Assembly: GCA_017480245.1 (NCBI GenBank)
Contig: JAFVBA010000010.1
Span: 271,361 to 335,360 of the forward strand
Reading direction: 5' to 3'
Origin: Bacteroidales bacterium
GTDB taxonomy: Bacteria; Bacteroidota; Bacteroidia; Bacteroidales; P3
Length of the DNA: 64,000 nt
Position numbers and translations under genes: made by a program. Under the pieces are notes generated by a model. It searched no databases. It was not told the origin of the DNA and worked only from the letters and a program-made list of their open reading frames with translations. This document shows, in pieces, positions 41,910 through 50,991 of the stretch. Every line of letters starts with the position of its first letter. Position 1 is the first letter of the stretch.

Positions 41910-44900
41910 TTAGGCTTTAGTTATTTTTATTGCTAATTCTTTGCCGTCGATAACGTCTGTCTTAGTTGTAGGATTCTCTACCGTATCTTGCAATGTTAAT
42001 GATTTGGTAAGCGTTTCGCCGCAAATATAATCACGGTACATTTCAACGGCATCACGCAATAAATCATCGTTTTCAATAACTACGTTAATATTGTCGGTAA
42101 TCTCAAAATCCTGTTCCTTTCTTATGTTTTGGATTCTGTTAACCAATTCTCTTGATACGGCTTCCTTTCTCAAGGCATCGGTAATAGTTACGTCCAAAGC
42201 AACAGTAAGCGTTCCTTCGTTAGCAACCACCCAACCCTCTATATCTTTGGTTGCAATCTCTACGTCATTCAAATCCAAAACTACCGCAGTGCCGTCAATA
42301 TCCAGTGAATATGAATTCTCGGTTTCAAGTTTTGCTATATCGTCCTGAGTAAATGCGGCAATTTTTGCAGCCAACGCTTTCATTATCTTACCGTATTTAG
42401 GTCCTAATGTCTTGAAATTGGCTTTGATTGTCTTACTTAAGACGTTGTTATGCAAATCCAAATATTCTATTTCCTTAACATTGACTTCCGAAAGGATAAG
42501 ATTCTTTACTTTTTCTATTCTTTGCTTAGTTGTTTCATCACAAGGAATCATTATCTTAGCCAATGGCTGACGTACTTTCAGATTATGACGTTTTCTTAAT
42601 GACAAAACAAGCGAGCAAATCTTCTGTGCAAGGTTCATTCTTGCCTCAAGGTCTTTGTCAATCTCGTTTTCGTTAGCCTGAGGGAACGTTGTAAGATGAA
42701 CACTTGTGAATTGCGTACGGTGAGATACGTTGTTAAGATTAGAATACATCTCATCCATAAAGAAAGGTGCGAAAGCAGAACCCAATTGTGCCACTGCCTC
42801 TAAGCAACGGTACAATGTCTGGTAAGCACTTATCTTATCTTCACTGTATTCTCCCTTCCAAAAACGGCGGCGGCACAAACGGACGTACCAATTACTCAAA
42901 TCCTCGCAAACAAAGTCCGCAATACGTCTTGCAGCACGCGTAGGCTCGTAATCATTCAAGTCGTTATCAACATCTTTTATCAAAGTATTCAACAAAGATA
43001 ATATCCAACGGTCTATTTCTGGGCGTTTGCCGTACTCAATATCCGCTTCCTTGTAAGCAAATCCGTCAATGTTGGCATAAAGTGCAAAGAACGAATAAGT
43101 ATTATATAATGTTCCGAAGAATTTTCTGCGGATTTCGTCAATGCCTGCGGGATCAAATTTCAAGTTATCCCAAGGTTGCGAATTGGAAATCATATACCAA
43201 CGTGTTGCGTCCGCACCGTATTTATCCATCATCTCAAAAGGATCTACGGCGTTGCCCAATCGTTTGGACATCTTGTTACCTTGTTTATCCAATACAAGAC
43301 CGTTTGAAACTACGTTCTTATAAGAAACTTCTCCCATCACCATTGCGGCGATTGTATGCAAGGTAAAGAACCATCCTCTTGTCTGATCCACACCCTCAGC
43401 AATGAAATCAGCAGGGAAATACTTTTGTTTAAGTTCTTCTGTCGTGCATTCAAAAGGATAATGACGCTGTGCAAAAGGCATTGCTCCCGAATCAAACCAA
43501 ACGTCTATCAAATCACTTTCACGTTTCATAGGTTTGCCGCTCTCACTTACCAAGATAACGTTGTCAATATACGGACGGTGCAAATCAAATGCGTTGTAGT
43601 CATCTGTTTTGTACGGATTGTCTTTCATAAATCCAGCCTTAACGGATTTGTCTATCTCTTCGGCAAGTTTTTTTACGGAGTTGATGCAGATTTCTTCCTT
43701 TCCGTCCTCTGTTCTCCAAATAGGAAGAGGAGTTCCCCAAAAACGCGAACGCGAAAGATTCCAATCAACCAAATTTTCCAACCAATTACCGAAACGACCC
43801 GTCCCCGTAGCCTGCGGTTTCCAGTTAATAGTCTTATTTAATGCGATAAGTTTGTCTTTAATCTCGGTTGTACGGATAAACCATGAGTCCAAAGGATAAT
43901 AAAGCACAGGTTTGTCAGTACGCCAGCAGTGAGGATAAGAGTGAGTGTGCTTTTCAATCTTAAAGGCTTTGTTTTCGCCTTTCAATTCTACGCACAAATC
44001 AACGTCAAGTGTGGCGTCTTTTTCGGTAAGCGTAGGGTCATAAGCATTTTTTACGAATCTGCCCTCGTATTTTGCGTAAATTTCTTTGTTAATATATTTA
44101 TTAACGTAGTCTTCATCCAAATCACTCATCAAAAAGAACTTTCCGGTTTTATCAACCATCGGTTGGTTCTTTCCGTTCTTATCAACAAGGTGCAAAGGTG
44201 CGATGTTGCTAAGTTTTGCCACCCTCGCATCGTCAGCACCGAAAGTCGGAGCAATATGAACTATACCCGTACCGTCTTCGGTTGTAACATAATCGCCCGA
44301 AATTACCTTGAAAGCCTCGCCTTCCGTCTCTTGAGGGCGAACCCATGGCATAAGTTGTTCGTAATCTATGCCGACAAGGTCTTTACCTTTGCACTCAAAC
44401 AGCAATCTCCAAGGAATATCCTTATCCCCTTTCTTATAAGCGGAGAAATCTGCGTTTTCACATTCTTTTTTAAAGTGAGTATATAAAAGATTCTTCGCAA
44501 GGAAAACAACAATAGGTTCTGCGGTGTAAGGATTGAACGATTGAACGCAGCAATAATCAATCTTATCACCCACAGCCAACGCCGTATTGGACGGAAGTGT
44601 CCAAGGAGTAGTCGTCCATGCCAAGAAATACTTATTACATTGGATATTGGATAGTTGATTTAGGATTTCGTTGTCTTTTGTTTGCTTGTCGGCAATTTTA
44701 AACTGGGCAACGCAGGTTGTATCTTTCACATCGCGGTAACAACCGGGCATATTCAACTCGTGAGACGATAATCCCGTACCTGCAGCAGGCGAATAAGGCT
44801 GAATAGTGTAACCTTTGTACAAAAGACCTTTATTATACACTTCGCCCAAAAGCCACCATACCGACTCAATATATTCATTGGTGAAAGTAATGTAAGGATT

Positions 44901-45341
44901 GTCCAAATCAACCCAATATCCCATCTGCTCGGTAAGTTTATCCCACAAATCCTTGAACTGCATCACACTTTCGCGACACGCTTTGTTGTAGTCCTCTACC
45001 GAAATCTTCGTTCCTATATCTTCTTTGGTGATACCAAGTTGTTTTTCCACGCCCAATTCTACAGGTAAGCCGTGAGTATCCCAGCCTGCTTTTCGCGTAA
45101 CATAATAACCTTTCAAACTCTTGTAACGGCAGAAAATATCCTTAATAGTCCTTGCCATAACGTGATGTATTCCCGGCTTACCGTTTGCCGAAGGAGGCCC
45201 TTCAAAGAATATAAACGGTTTGTTGCCTTCACGTATTTTCATACTTTGTTCAAAAGTGCTTTCTTTTTTCCATTTGTTTTGGACATTTTGTTCAATATCC
45301 GTCAAATTAAGACCTTTGTATTCTTTATATTTTTCTGCCAT
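41910..45341 (-). CDS. ileS: Isoleucyl-tRNA synthetase, IleRS2-like with GIHH signature
   Basis: 1143 aa, the long eukaryote-like IleRS2 class. The HIGH motif is replaced by GIHH (57-60) in PPSANGKPGIHHVMA. The KMSKS loop is GNKMSKRLGN (about 688-694). The CP1 editing domain (about 200-470; TTPWTLPSNTALAVG, DGTGIVHIAPTFG) and the long C-terminal anticodon-binding and accessory region are complete. Charges tRNA-Ile. The GxHH variant of IleRS2 is, to my knowledge, associated with very strong mupirocin resistance. A TAATTTTG -7 box lies on minus at 45399-45392. It is divergent from tRNA-Phe. Confidence 0.96.
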   Translation of the reverse strand: MAEKYKEYKGLNLTDIEQNVQNKWKKESTFEQSMKIREGNKPFIFFEGPPSANGKPGIHHVMARTIKDIFCRYKSLKGYYVTRKAGWDTHGLPVELGVEKQLGITKEDIGTKISVEDYNKACRESVMQFKDLWDKLTEQMGYWVDLDNPYITFTNEYIESVWWLLGEVYNKGLLYKGYTIQPYSPAAGTGLSSHELNMPGCYRDVKDTTCVAQFKIADKQTKDNEILNQLSNIQCNKYFLAWTTTPWTLPSNTALAVGDKIDYCCVQSFNPYTAEPIVVFLAKNLLYTHFKKECENADFSAYKKGDKDIPWRLLFECKGKDLVGIDYEQLMPWVRPQETEGEAFKVISGDYVTTEDGTGIVHIAPTFGADDARVAKLSNIAPLHLVDKNGKNQPMVDKTGKFFLMSDLDEDYVNKYINKEIYAKYEGRFVKNAYDPTLTEKDATLDVDLCVELKGENKAFKIEKHTHSYPHCWRTDKPVLYYPLDSWFIRTTEIKDKLIALNKTINWKPQATGTGRFGNWLENLVDWNLSRSRFWGTPLPIWRTEDGKEEICINSVKKLAEEIDKSVKAGFMKDNPYKTDDYNAFDLHRPYIDNVILVSESGKPMKRESDLIDVWFDSGAMPFAQRHYPFECTTEELKQKYFPADFIAEGVDQTRGWFFTLHTIAAMVMGEVSYKNVVSNGLVLDKQGNKMSKRLGNAVDPFEMMDKYGADATRWYMISNSQPWDNLKFDPAGIDEIRRKFFGTLYNTYSFFALYANIDGFAYKEADIEYGKRPEIDRWILSLLNTLIKDVDNDLNDYEPTRAARRIADFVCEDLSNWYVRLCRRRFWKGEYSEDKISAYQTLYRCLEAVAQLGSAFAPFFMDEMYSNLNNVSHRTQFTSVHLTTFPQANENEIDKDLEARMNLAQKICSLVLSLRKRHNLKVRQPLAKIMIPCDETTKQRIEKVKNLILSEVNVKEIEYLDLHNNVLSKTIKANFKTLGPKYGKIMKALAAKIAAFTQDDIAKLETENSYSLDIDGTAVVLDLNDVEIATKDIEGWVVANEGTLTVALDVTITDALRKEAVSRELVNRIQNIRKEQDFEITDNINVVIENDDLLRDAVEMYRDYICGETLTKSLTLQDTVENPTTKTDVIDGKELAIKITKA

Positions 45342-45459
45342 AATGAAATTGTATTATAAAATTAGTCCTATTACTCTGTAAAATAAGGTTGCAAAATTAC
45401 AAATAAATACCCTAAAGACGAAAAAAACGCCGTAAAAAATGCAAAAAAATTAAAAATTA

Positions 45460-45491
45460 TTTGGTCAGAATAAAAAATGGTTGTAATTTTG
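45460..45491 (+). promoter_or_regulatory. tRNA-Phe promoter
   Basis: TTTG (45460-45463), 20-bp spacer, TAATTTTG (45484-45491) followed by CA, about 22 bp before the tRNA 5' end. Confidence 0.8.
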
Positions 45492-45513
45492 CACTCGCAA
45501 ATCGCAAAACAAA

Positions 45514-45586
<73 letters not shown>

Positions 45587-45595
45587 CAGTTTTCA

Positions 45596-45628
45596 AGAGA
45601 CTGAAATAAAAATTCAGTCTCTTTTTTT
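45596..45628 (+). terminator. tRNA-Phe terminator
   Basis: AGAGACTGAA (45596-45605) pairs perfectly with TTCAGTCTCT (45613-45622), loop 7 nt, then a run of seven T. Confidence 0.92.
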
Positions 45629-45742
45629 GTTATCTAAAGTCTAAGAAAATCCTTTTTCAAAATAAATAACAGAGGATAGACAATAGTAAGTTACAAGTAC
45701 AAATCAATGAAAACTAATCTTTGTAACTTATTAATTCACAAC

Positions 45743-45873
45743 GTCAAAATAAAGTGCCGAATCACGAAATTCTTTTCAGAAAACATTTTACTCTTTTCAA
45801 AAAAGAATTTACTGATTTGGCACTTTATTTTGACAACTCCAAATCGCCTGTGCGGCTCGCACCACTTTATTTT
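45743..45873 (-). repeat. Dispersed palindromic element, copy C
   Basis: About 131 bp, opposite orientation to copy A. Inner arms 45743-45764 and 45813-45834 (22 bp, one mismatch) enclose TTTTCAGAAAA and TTTTCAAAAAA words 21 bp apart (45773, 45794). The outer half GCCTGTGCGGCTCGCACC follows. Both strands are open in one frame through the element; the translations share KIKC, FSE and FIL patterns. I do not count these ORFs as genes. Confidence 0.9.
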
Positions 45874-46042
45874 ACAGAATCTACATTGTTGTTTTTTATG
45901 TTGTAGAGTGTGGATTTTTGAAAGAGGATTAAAAATTTTTTCTCTCGGTTGTAACATTTTTAAGTCTTGATACGTCTTACTTATACAAAGACTAAAAAAG
46001 GAAAATTAACGTTTTAGTATTAACAAATAAAGTAACAAGAAA

Positions 46043-46711
46043 ATGAGAACTAAAAAAATTATGGCAATTATGCTTTTGGGTGCAATATTTTGCGGATTTT
46101 TTACCGCAAATGCACAGCAGCAGACAAAGAAATGGAAATTTGTAGCAGGTATGGGCGTACATCTTGACGCTTTATCCGTCAATAAAGGATGGAAGCCTGC
46201 AACAGGTTCGCGCCCTGGTGGATTCGGTGCAGGTTTGGGCTTTAATCTCGGCGCAAGATATGACAAACTATTCATCGTTTTTGATGCGGATTGGGCGGCA
46301 GCAAGCAATTATATTTCAAGTTCGGCAAGTTGTGAATTGGAATCAGCGCTTGTGGGCGTAAAATTAGGTTATGATTTCTTGAAGTTAGGCAACGATAAAA
46401 GTAAATCAAGACTTACTTTCTTAACTGGAGCATTGATTGGAGCAAATACGCTTAAATATAACTTTAAATCACCTGTTGATGAAATGACAGTACTTGGTGC
46501 CAGAAGTTTATCGGCCAACTTCAATCAGACTTGCCTATATGTTCCGTTGGAATTGAGACTTAGTTTTGATGTAGGCTATGTTGGTTTGGAGTATATGCTT
46601 AATGTTTTCCGCGATGATGTAAGCTCTGGATTCAATTCGACTGCCAAAATAACCGATGCGCCTAATATAAATGTTTTGCCGCTTCGTTTGACATTCGGAT
46701 TTCAATTCTAA
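46043..46711 (+). CDS. Outer-membrane beta-barrel protein
   Basis: 222 aa. The signal peptide ends near TANAQ (residue 25). The rest is alternating amphipathic beta-strands (FGAGLGFNLGARYDKLFIVF, VGVKLGYDFLKL, LRLSFDVGYVGLEYML) and ends in LRLTFGFQF, with C-terminal Phe as BAM substrates require. It fits the Bacteroidota OmpA-barrel/PorT-like small barrel type; no peptidoglycan-binding domain is seen. It lies 33 bp before the second ECF sigma gene on the same strand, so may share its transcript. Confidence 0.8.
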   Translation: MRTKKIMAIMLLGAIFCGFFTANAQQQTKKWKFVAGMGVHLDALSVNKGWKPATGSRPGGFGAGLGFNLGARYDKLFIVFDADWAAASNYISSSASCELESALVGVKLGYDFLKLGNDKSKSRLTFLTGALIGANTLKYNFKSPVDEMTVLGARSLSANFNQTCLYVPLELRLSFDVGYVGLEYMLNVFRDDVSSGFNSTAKITDAPNINVLPLRLTFGFQF

Positions 46712-46743
46712 GCAGGGATAGCTTACTTTAATCTGCCCGTTTC

Positions 46744-47220
46744 TTGACTGAGAGGTTTTTTAACACGGTTGTAAAGGATTATTCCGATAATGCTTACCGT
46801 TTTGCTTACACTTTGGTTAAGCAGAAGGAATTGGCGGAGGATATTGTGCAGGATGTTCTTTTGAAATTGTGGCAAGAAGGCGATAACATCAATAAAGACA
46901 AAATCAAAGCGTGGATATTCTCCTCCGTCTATCACAAGGCAATTGACGAATTGAGAAAAGTAAGAAATTTTGTTGAGGTGGAAGAAATCAAAGAAGTAAC
47001 TTACAATTCTTATTCTCCGTTAAGAGAGGAATTAAATAAGTATTTGGAACAGTTACCTGCCGTGCAAAAATCGGTTCTTCTGCTAAAAGATGAAGAAGAT
47101 TACAAATATGAAGAAATATGCGATATGTTGTCTTTGTCAATGGAGCAAGTAAAAGTATATCTTTACAGAGCAAGAAAACAAATGCAACAACTGATCGAAG
47201 ATAAGGGAAATTTAGTTTAA
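46744..47220 (+). CDS. ECF-type sigma factor with TTG start
   Basis: 158 aa. Regions 2 (DYSDNAYRFAYTLVKQKELA, DIVQDVLLKLWQEGDNI) and 4 (YLEQLPAVQKSVLLLKDEED, YKYEEICDMLSLSMEQVKVY) are complete. The frame has a stop at 46729 and no ATG before the conserved region, so the start must be the TTG at 46744 (or another non-ATG codon). That predicts low translation. It is followed 32 bp later by its anti-sigma gene and then an outer-membrane protein, mirroring the cassette at 9987-13153 on the other strand. Confidence 0.88.
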   Translation: MTERFFNTVVKDYSDNAYRFAYTLVKQKELAEDIVQDVLLKLWQEGDNINKDKIKAWIFSSVYHKAIDELRKVRNFVEVEEIKEVTYNSYSPLREELNKYLEQLPAVQKSVLLLKDEEDYKYEEICDMLSLSMEQVKVYLYRARKQMQQLIEDKGNLV

Positions 47221-47252
47221 TGACATTGGATTTTTGAGATTGGGAATTTTAT

Positions 47253-47951
47253 ATGAAAACAATAAATACAGATAATTACGAGGCGTTTTTGCTTGACAGG
47301 ATGGAAAATTCATTATCCGCCGAGCAGGAAAGGGAATTGGATGAATTTTTAAGCCAACATCCTGAGTTAAATGACGGTATTGCGGAATTCAACAGTGATA
47401 TAAAATTTGAATATTCAACAAATGGTGAATTTTTACGCAAAAACAAATTGTATAAACCTGTTTTCATTATTCCTAATTGGGTTAAAGCGGCGGCAGTTGT
47501 ACTTGTTATTGTTGCAGTTTCTTATTTCTCTTACATTTTTATTGATACCACAAAGACAAATGCACCTATCGCAAAAGTAAATACGCAACCTATTGCAACA
47601 AATTCGCAACAAGAAAGTTTAGCAACAGAAGAGAATATGTTTAATTCGGATAAAGTTTCTAAGACTTCTGCAACTAATGAAACAAGACAGCAAAAAATTC
47701 CGCAAGTTACGGAAGAAATAATTGCAACTATTGAAGAAATGCCTTTGATTGCAGAAAATACCGAAGTGAAAACGGAAGAAAATCCTGTAAATTCGCAAAC
47801 AGAGCCGAAGGAATCAACTTCTCTTATAGTTTATAAGCAAGCAGACAGAGTGGAAACGCAAAATCTTATAGCCTATGCGCCAACTCATGCTACGGGACTA
47901 AGAAAAGTTATCAATAATTCAAGAGAATTTTTAAATAAAATAAGAGGATAA
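47253..47951 (+). CDS. Membrane anti-sigma factor
   Basis: 232 aa. The N-terminal cytoplasmic domain (DNYEAFLLDRMENSLSAEQE, LDEFLSQHPELNDGIAEFN) has the anti-sigma helical pattern without a zinc site. A single transmembrane helix lies at about 75-93 (VKAAAVVLVIVAVSYFSYIF). The periplasmic part is long, low-complexity and Gln/Glu/Thr-rich. It lies between the sigma gene and the outer-membrane gene, with a 4-bp gap to the latter. Confidence 0.78.
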   Translation: MKTINTDNYEAFLLDRMENSLSAEQERELDEFLSQHPELNDGIAEFNSDIKFEYSTNGEFLRKNKLYKPVFIIPNWVKAAAVVLVIVAVSYFSYIFIDTTKTNAPIAKVNTQPIATNSQQESLATEENMFNSDKVSKTSATNETRQQKIPQVTEEIIATIEEMPLIAENTEVKTEENPVNSQTEPKESTSLIVYKQADRVETQNLIAYAPTHATGLRKVINNSREFLNKIRG

Positions 47952-47955
47952 AGCC

Positions 47956-49215
47956 ATGAAAACAACAAAAATAATGTTATTTACGCTATTGTCCGTGTTG
48001 TTTTTGCAAGCCAATGCACAAAACAGCGTATTCCAGACAATAGATACCGAAATCAATCACATAAAAATTGAAAATGGTTTTCATAAAACGCAAATCAATG
48101 TAGATTCTTCACGAGTTAAAGACACGGTTTATGTTACCACTGCGCAGGTATCGGGATTATTTTCCGTAATCAGTGATACTCTGATTGTAGAAAATAAAAA
48201 GGTTTCAGAGCAATCGGATATTAATATTGTAATTCTTCTGAAGAATATACCGAAATCCGTTACTGCGTCAAACAATTCGGATATCGTGATGACAAATAAT
48301 CAAAGGAGTTCATCTTTTTCACTGATTGCTAAGGATAATTCTCATTTTAAATTAGATAATATGCAACCTTTTGTAACGGATACGCTTATTGTCAAAATGA
48401 ACGGCAAATCCACTTGCATAATGACAGACAGTATTGCCGTATATAGACATCTTGACATTGATGTTTGTGATTCTGCGGTATTCCATTGCGGGAGATATGC
48501 TTTCCCGTCCGAATATTGCAGATTAAGTCAAAAAGGCGGTGAAATTTTTTTGGATAATAATTTATTGGAAAGTAATATTGATTTGGGAAGGCATCAAAAC
48601 AGTCTTCCAAGTGGCTTTGACGCTGCGCAGTTTTATTGGAAAGTTTCCGCAAATGCAGGACTTGTTACCCCGAAGTCTGATTTTTGGGGACAGGGAACCG
48701 CATTTGATGCCAATTTTGACTTTCTTTTGCAGTTTAACTTTGCATATCAAAATGCTGTTATCGTCGGTTGGGGCTTTGGATACAAGTATTTAGGATTTAA
48801 AGCGGACGGTTACACCGACGGATTGAACATAACGAACCGCGAAAATCAAACTTTATCACGCTCATGTAGCACTTTGCGATTACCAATTCTCTATCGGCGC
48901 TATTTAGATGATAACATCAATGCACCGAGTGTTGATATTGGTTTGATACCTTATTGGATTAACCGCCCGTCATGGCACATGAAATATTCGGAATCAATTG
49001 ATGATAAACCATTATCAAAATCCTACGTAATGTTTGAGGATTTGAGCAAAAAATTTCAACTTGACGCTTATTTGGGATTGAACCTTGGCAAAAAATTTTC
49101 AATATACACTCAAGTAAATCTCCTTCCTATACTTGATAAATCAAAAACTGATGAAATACGTTCAATAAATATCGGAGTAAGTTACAAAATAGATTTTATG
49201 AAATGGAATTTCTAA
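47956..49215 (+). CDS. Outer-membrane protein: DUF2807-like head plus barrel
   Basis: 419 aa. The signal peptide ends near LQANAQ (residue 22). Residues about 25-200 look like a beta-helix of the putative auto-transporter adhesin head type (DUF2807-like: VTASNNSDIVMTNNQRSSSF, FKLDNMQPFVTDTLIVKMNG). Residues about 225-419 are a beta-barrel (VIVGWGFGYKYLGFKADGYT, LRLPILYRRYL, FQLDAYLGLNLGKKFSIYTQ) ending in FMKWNF. It is last in the ECF/anti-sigma cassette and a likely target or signal partner of it. The family call is by pattern only. Confidence 0.7.
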   Translation: MKTTKIMLFTLLSVLFLQANAQNSVFQTIDTEINHIKIENGFHKTQINVDSSRVKDTVYVTTAQVSGLFSVISDTLIVENKKVSEQSDINIVILLKNIPKSVTASNNSDIVMTNNQRSSSFSLIAKDNSHFKLDNMQPFVTDTLIVKMNGKSTCIMTDSIAVYRHLDIDVCDSAVFHCGRYAFPSEYCRLSQKGGEIFLDNNLLESNIDLGRHQNSLPSGFDAAQFYWKVSANAGLVTPKSDFWGQGTAFDANFDFLLQFNFAYQNAVIVGWGFGYKYLGFKADGYTDGLNITNRENQTLSRSCSTLRLPILYRRYLDDNINAPSVDIGLIPYWINRPSWHMKYSESIDDKPLSKSYVMFEDLSKKFQLDAYLGLNLGKKFSIYTQVNLLPILDKSKTDEIRSINIGVSYKIDFMKWNF

Positions 49216-49245
49216 ACGTCAATATGTCATAATACTTTAACAACA

Positions 49246-49290
49246 ATAGGACTTATGAGTTTTATTCTGCCGATAAGTCCTATATTTTTA
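49246..49290. terminator. Terminator between ECF cassette 2 and the ABC importer
   Basis: ATAGGACTTAT (49246-49256) pairs with ATAAGTCCTAT (49273-49283), loop 16 nt, then ATTTTTA. It serves the convergent genes. Confidence 0.8.
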
Positions 49291-49314
49291 TATTTAACAA
49301 TCCTTTTTTGTCTG

Positions 49315-50208
49315 TTACTGATTGTAAATTGTCTTAAAGATGAATTCTATTGCGTCTATACTTTGTGGAGTTTGGTTGTCAAGGTTGTCAATTCCGAAAA
49401 CCTTACTTTCTTTCACCGCCTTAAGTTCTGAATATGGATGAGTGGTCATAAAATTCTCCCTATCGTAAGAGCGGACAAAGATATAGTCGGGTTGATTTGC
49501 GAAAAGTTCTTCCTTATTAAACGACCAGTTCTTTGCATTCTTGGCAATGTTGTCGCCGCCTGCCAAATTAAAAATCTCATTTACGTAAGTATCCGCACCT
49601 GCAGAGAAATCACCGCTCGCACCAAAGCCTACAACATAATAAACTTTGGGTTTAGTGATATTTTTCGCCTTTATAATGCTGTCGCAACGCAAAGACACGA
49701 TAGCAAGACGATTTTTGCAATCCTCAATAAGACTGTCCGCCGTTTTTTCTTTATCAACTACCTTACCCAATTGCGACATCACTTTGTACATATCCTCAAT
49801 TTTTGAACCCTCTTTAAAAGACATCACGGGAATTTTGGCATTCTCCAAAACAATAACTGCTTTCTTGGGAAAGATAGACGAAGTTATCACGATGTCAGGA
49901 CGCAAGGAAATGATAAGTTCCAGATTTGCGTCATTGATACCACCTATTGACTGAATGTTTTTTACTTCGGTCGGAAATTTACAGAAATCCGTTCTGCAGA
50001 CAAGTCTTTCCTTGCAACCAAGTTCGCATATTATCTCCGTAACCTGAGGCGACACGGACGCAATACGTTTGTTGTCTTTTTTGATGTCAATATTTGCGGA
50101 CACATAAACATTATCTGCTCCGATTTGCGGCATACTTGTTTTCTTATTGCAAGAAATCAATCCCATAATAAGCACAATCGCCGCACTGAAATATAAAATC
50201 CGTTTCAT
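49315..50208 (-). CDS. ABC-importer substrate-binding lipoprotein, BtuF/FepB-like
   Basis: 297 aa lipoprotein (MKRILYFSAAIVLIMGLISC, Cys20). Two-lobed TroA-like fold: KRIASVSPQVTEIICELGCK at the start of lobe 1, GGINDANLELIISLRPDIVI, and lobe 2 with YYVVGFGASGDFSAGADTYV, NLAGGDNI and FANQPDYIFV. Last gene of a three-gene importer operon (permease, ATPase, binding protein). The ligand could be cobalamin, haem or a ferric siderophore; no cobalamin riboswitch is seen upstream of the operon and no TonB-dependent receptor is adjacent, so I leave it open. Confidence 0.85.
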   Translation of the reverse strand: MKRILYFSAAIVLIMGLISCNKKTSMPQIGADNVYVSANIDIKKDNKRIASVSPQVTEIICELGCKERLVCRTDFCKFPTEVKNIQSIGGINDANLELIISLRPDIVITSSIFPKKAVIVLENAKIPVMSFKEGSKIEDMYKVMSQLGKVVDKEKTADSLIEDCKNRLAIVSLRCDSIIKAKNITKPKVYYVVGFGASGDFSAGADTYVNEIFNLAGGDNIAKNAKNWSFNKEELFANQPDYIFVRSYDRENFMTTHPYSELKAVKESKVFGIDNLDNQTPQSIDAIEFIFKTIYNQ

Positions 50209-50223
50209 CTTGTTTGTTATTTA

Positions 50224-50988
50224 TTAGTTGTTATCTATTATTACATTGTGGTTTCCGACGATGGAGGCGTTGATTTCAAATAACGTACTTATATTTTCCT
50301 GTGTTAATACCGTTTTTGCGGAATCAAAAAAACACATTTGCCCGTTTTTTAACGCAAGAACATTATCAGAATATTTCAATGCCAATGACAAGTCGTGCAA
50401 TACGATTAATATAGTTGTATTGTTTTGTTTCTGTATTTGTTTCAATAGTTTCATTATCTCAATTTGATGTTTCAAGTCAAGATTTGCCACAGGCTCGTCA
50501 AGTAGCATCAATTTCGTTTGTTGGGCAAGGGAACGTGCTATAAAAACTCTTTGTTTCTCGCCGCCCGATAGGGAATTTATCAATCTGTCTTTTAATTGCC
50601 AAGTATTAGTTTGCCTCATCGCCTGCTCAACAATAAGAAAATCGTCTTTATTATCCGCTTGCAAAAGTTTTTGATAAGGCATTCTTCCCATAAGGACGAT
50701 TTGCTGGGCGGAGAAATCAAAATCTGTTTCGTTGTTTTGAAATACCATAGAAATATTTTGTGCAGTTTCTTTAACGGAATAGGATTTTATGTTTTTGTTT
50801 TCTAATAGAATTTCGCCGGAATCGGATTTCAAAATATTGGAAACAAGTTTTAAAAGAGTAGTTTTGCCACTGCCGTTCATACCAACTATACTTGTCATCG
50901 TACCTTGCGGTACGGAGAAATTAATGTCAGACAATATCGTTTTGTCTTTAACTTTATAGGAAATATTTTTGCACGTCAGAATATCCAT
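50224..50988 (-). CDS. ABC-importer ATPase, BtuD/FecE-like
   Basis: 254 aa. Walker A GMNGSGKTT (37-45), Q-loop in MVFQNNE, signature LSGGEKQRVFIARSLAQ, Walker B LMLLDEPVANLD and H-loop VLHDLS. Drives uptake through the FecCD-type permease encoded 3 bp upstream. It ends 15 bp before the binding-protein gene. Confidence 0.93.
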   Translation of the reverse strand: MDILTCKNISYKVKDKTILSDINFSVPQGTMTSIVGMNGSGKTTLLKLVSNILKSDSGEILLENKNIKSYSVKETAQNISMVFQNNETDFDFSAQQIVLMGRMPYQKLLQADNKDDFLIVEQAMRQTNTWQLKDRLINSLSGGEKQRVFIARSLAQQTKLMLLDEPVANLDLKHQIEIMKLLKQIQKQNNTTILIVLHDLSLALKYSDNVLALKNGQMCFFDSAKTVLTQENISTLFEINASIVGNHNVIIDNN

Positions 50989-50991
50989 AAC

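Noticed and set aside
45707-45970. ORF over element copy C (and its antisense 45736-45957)
   Set aside because: Same repeat read through; no promoter-start arrangement and no family.
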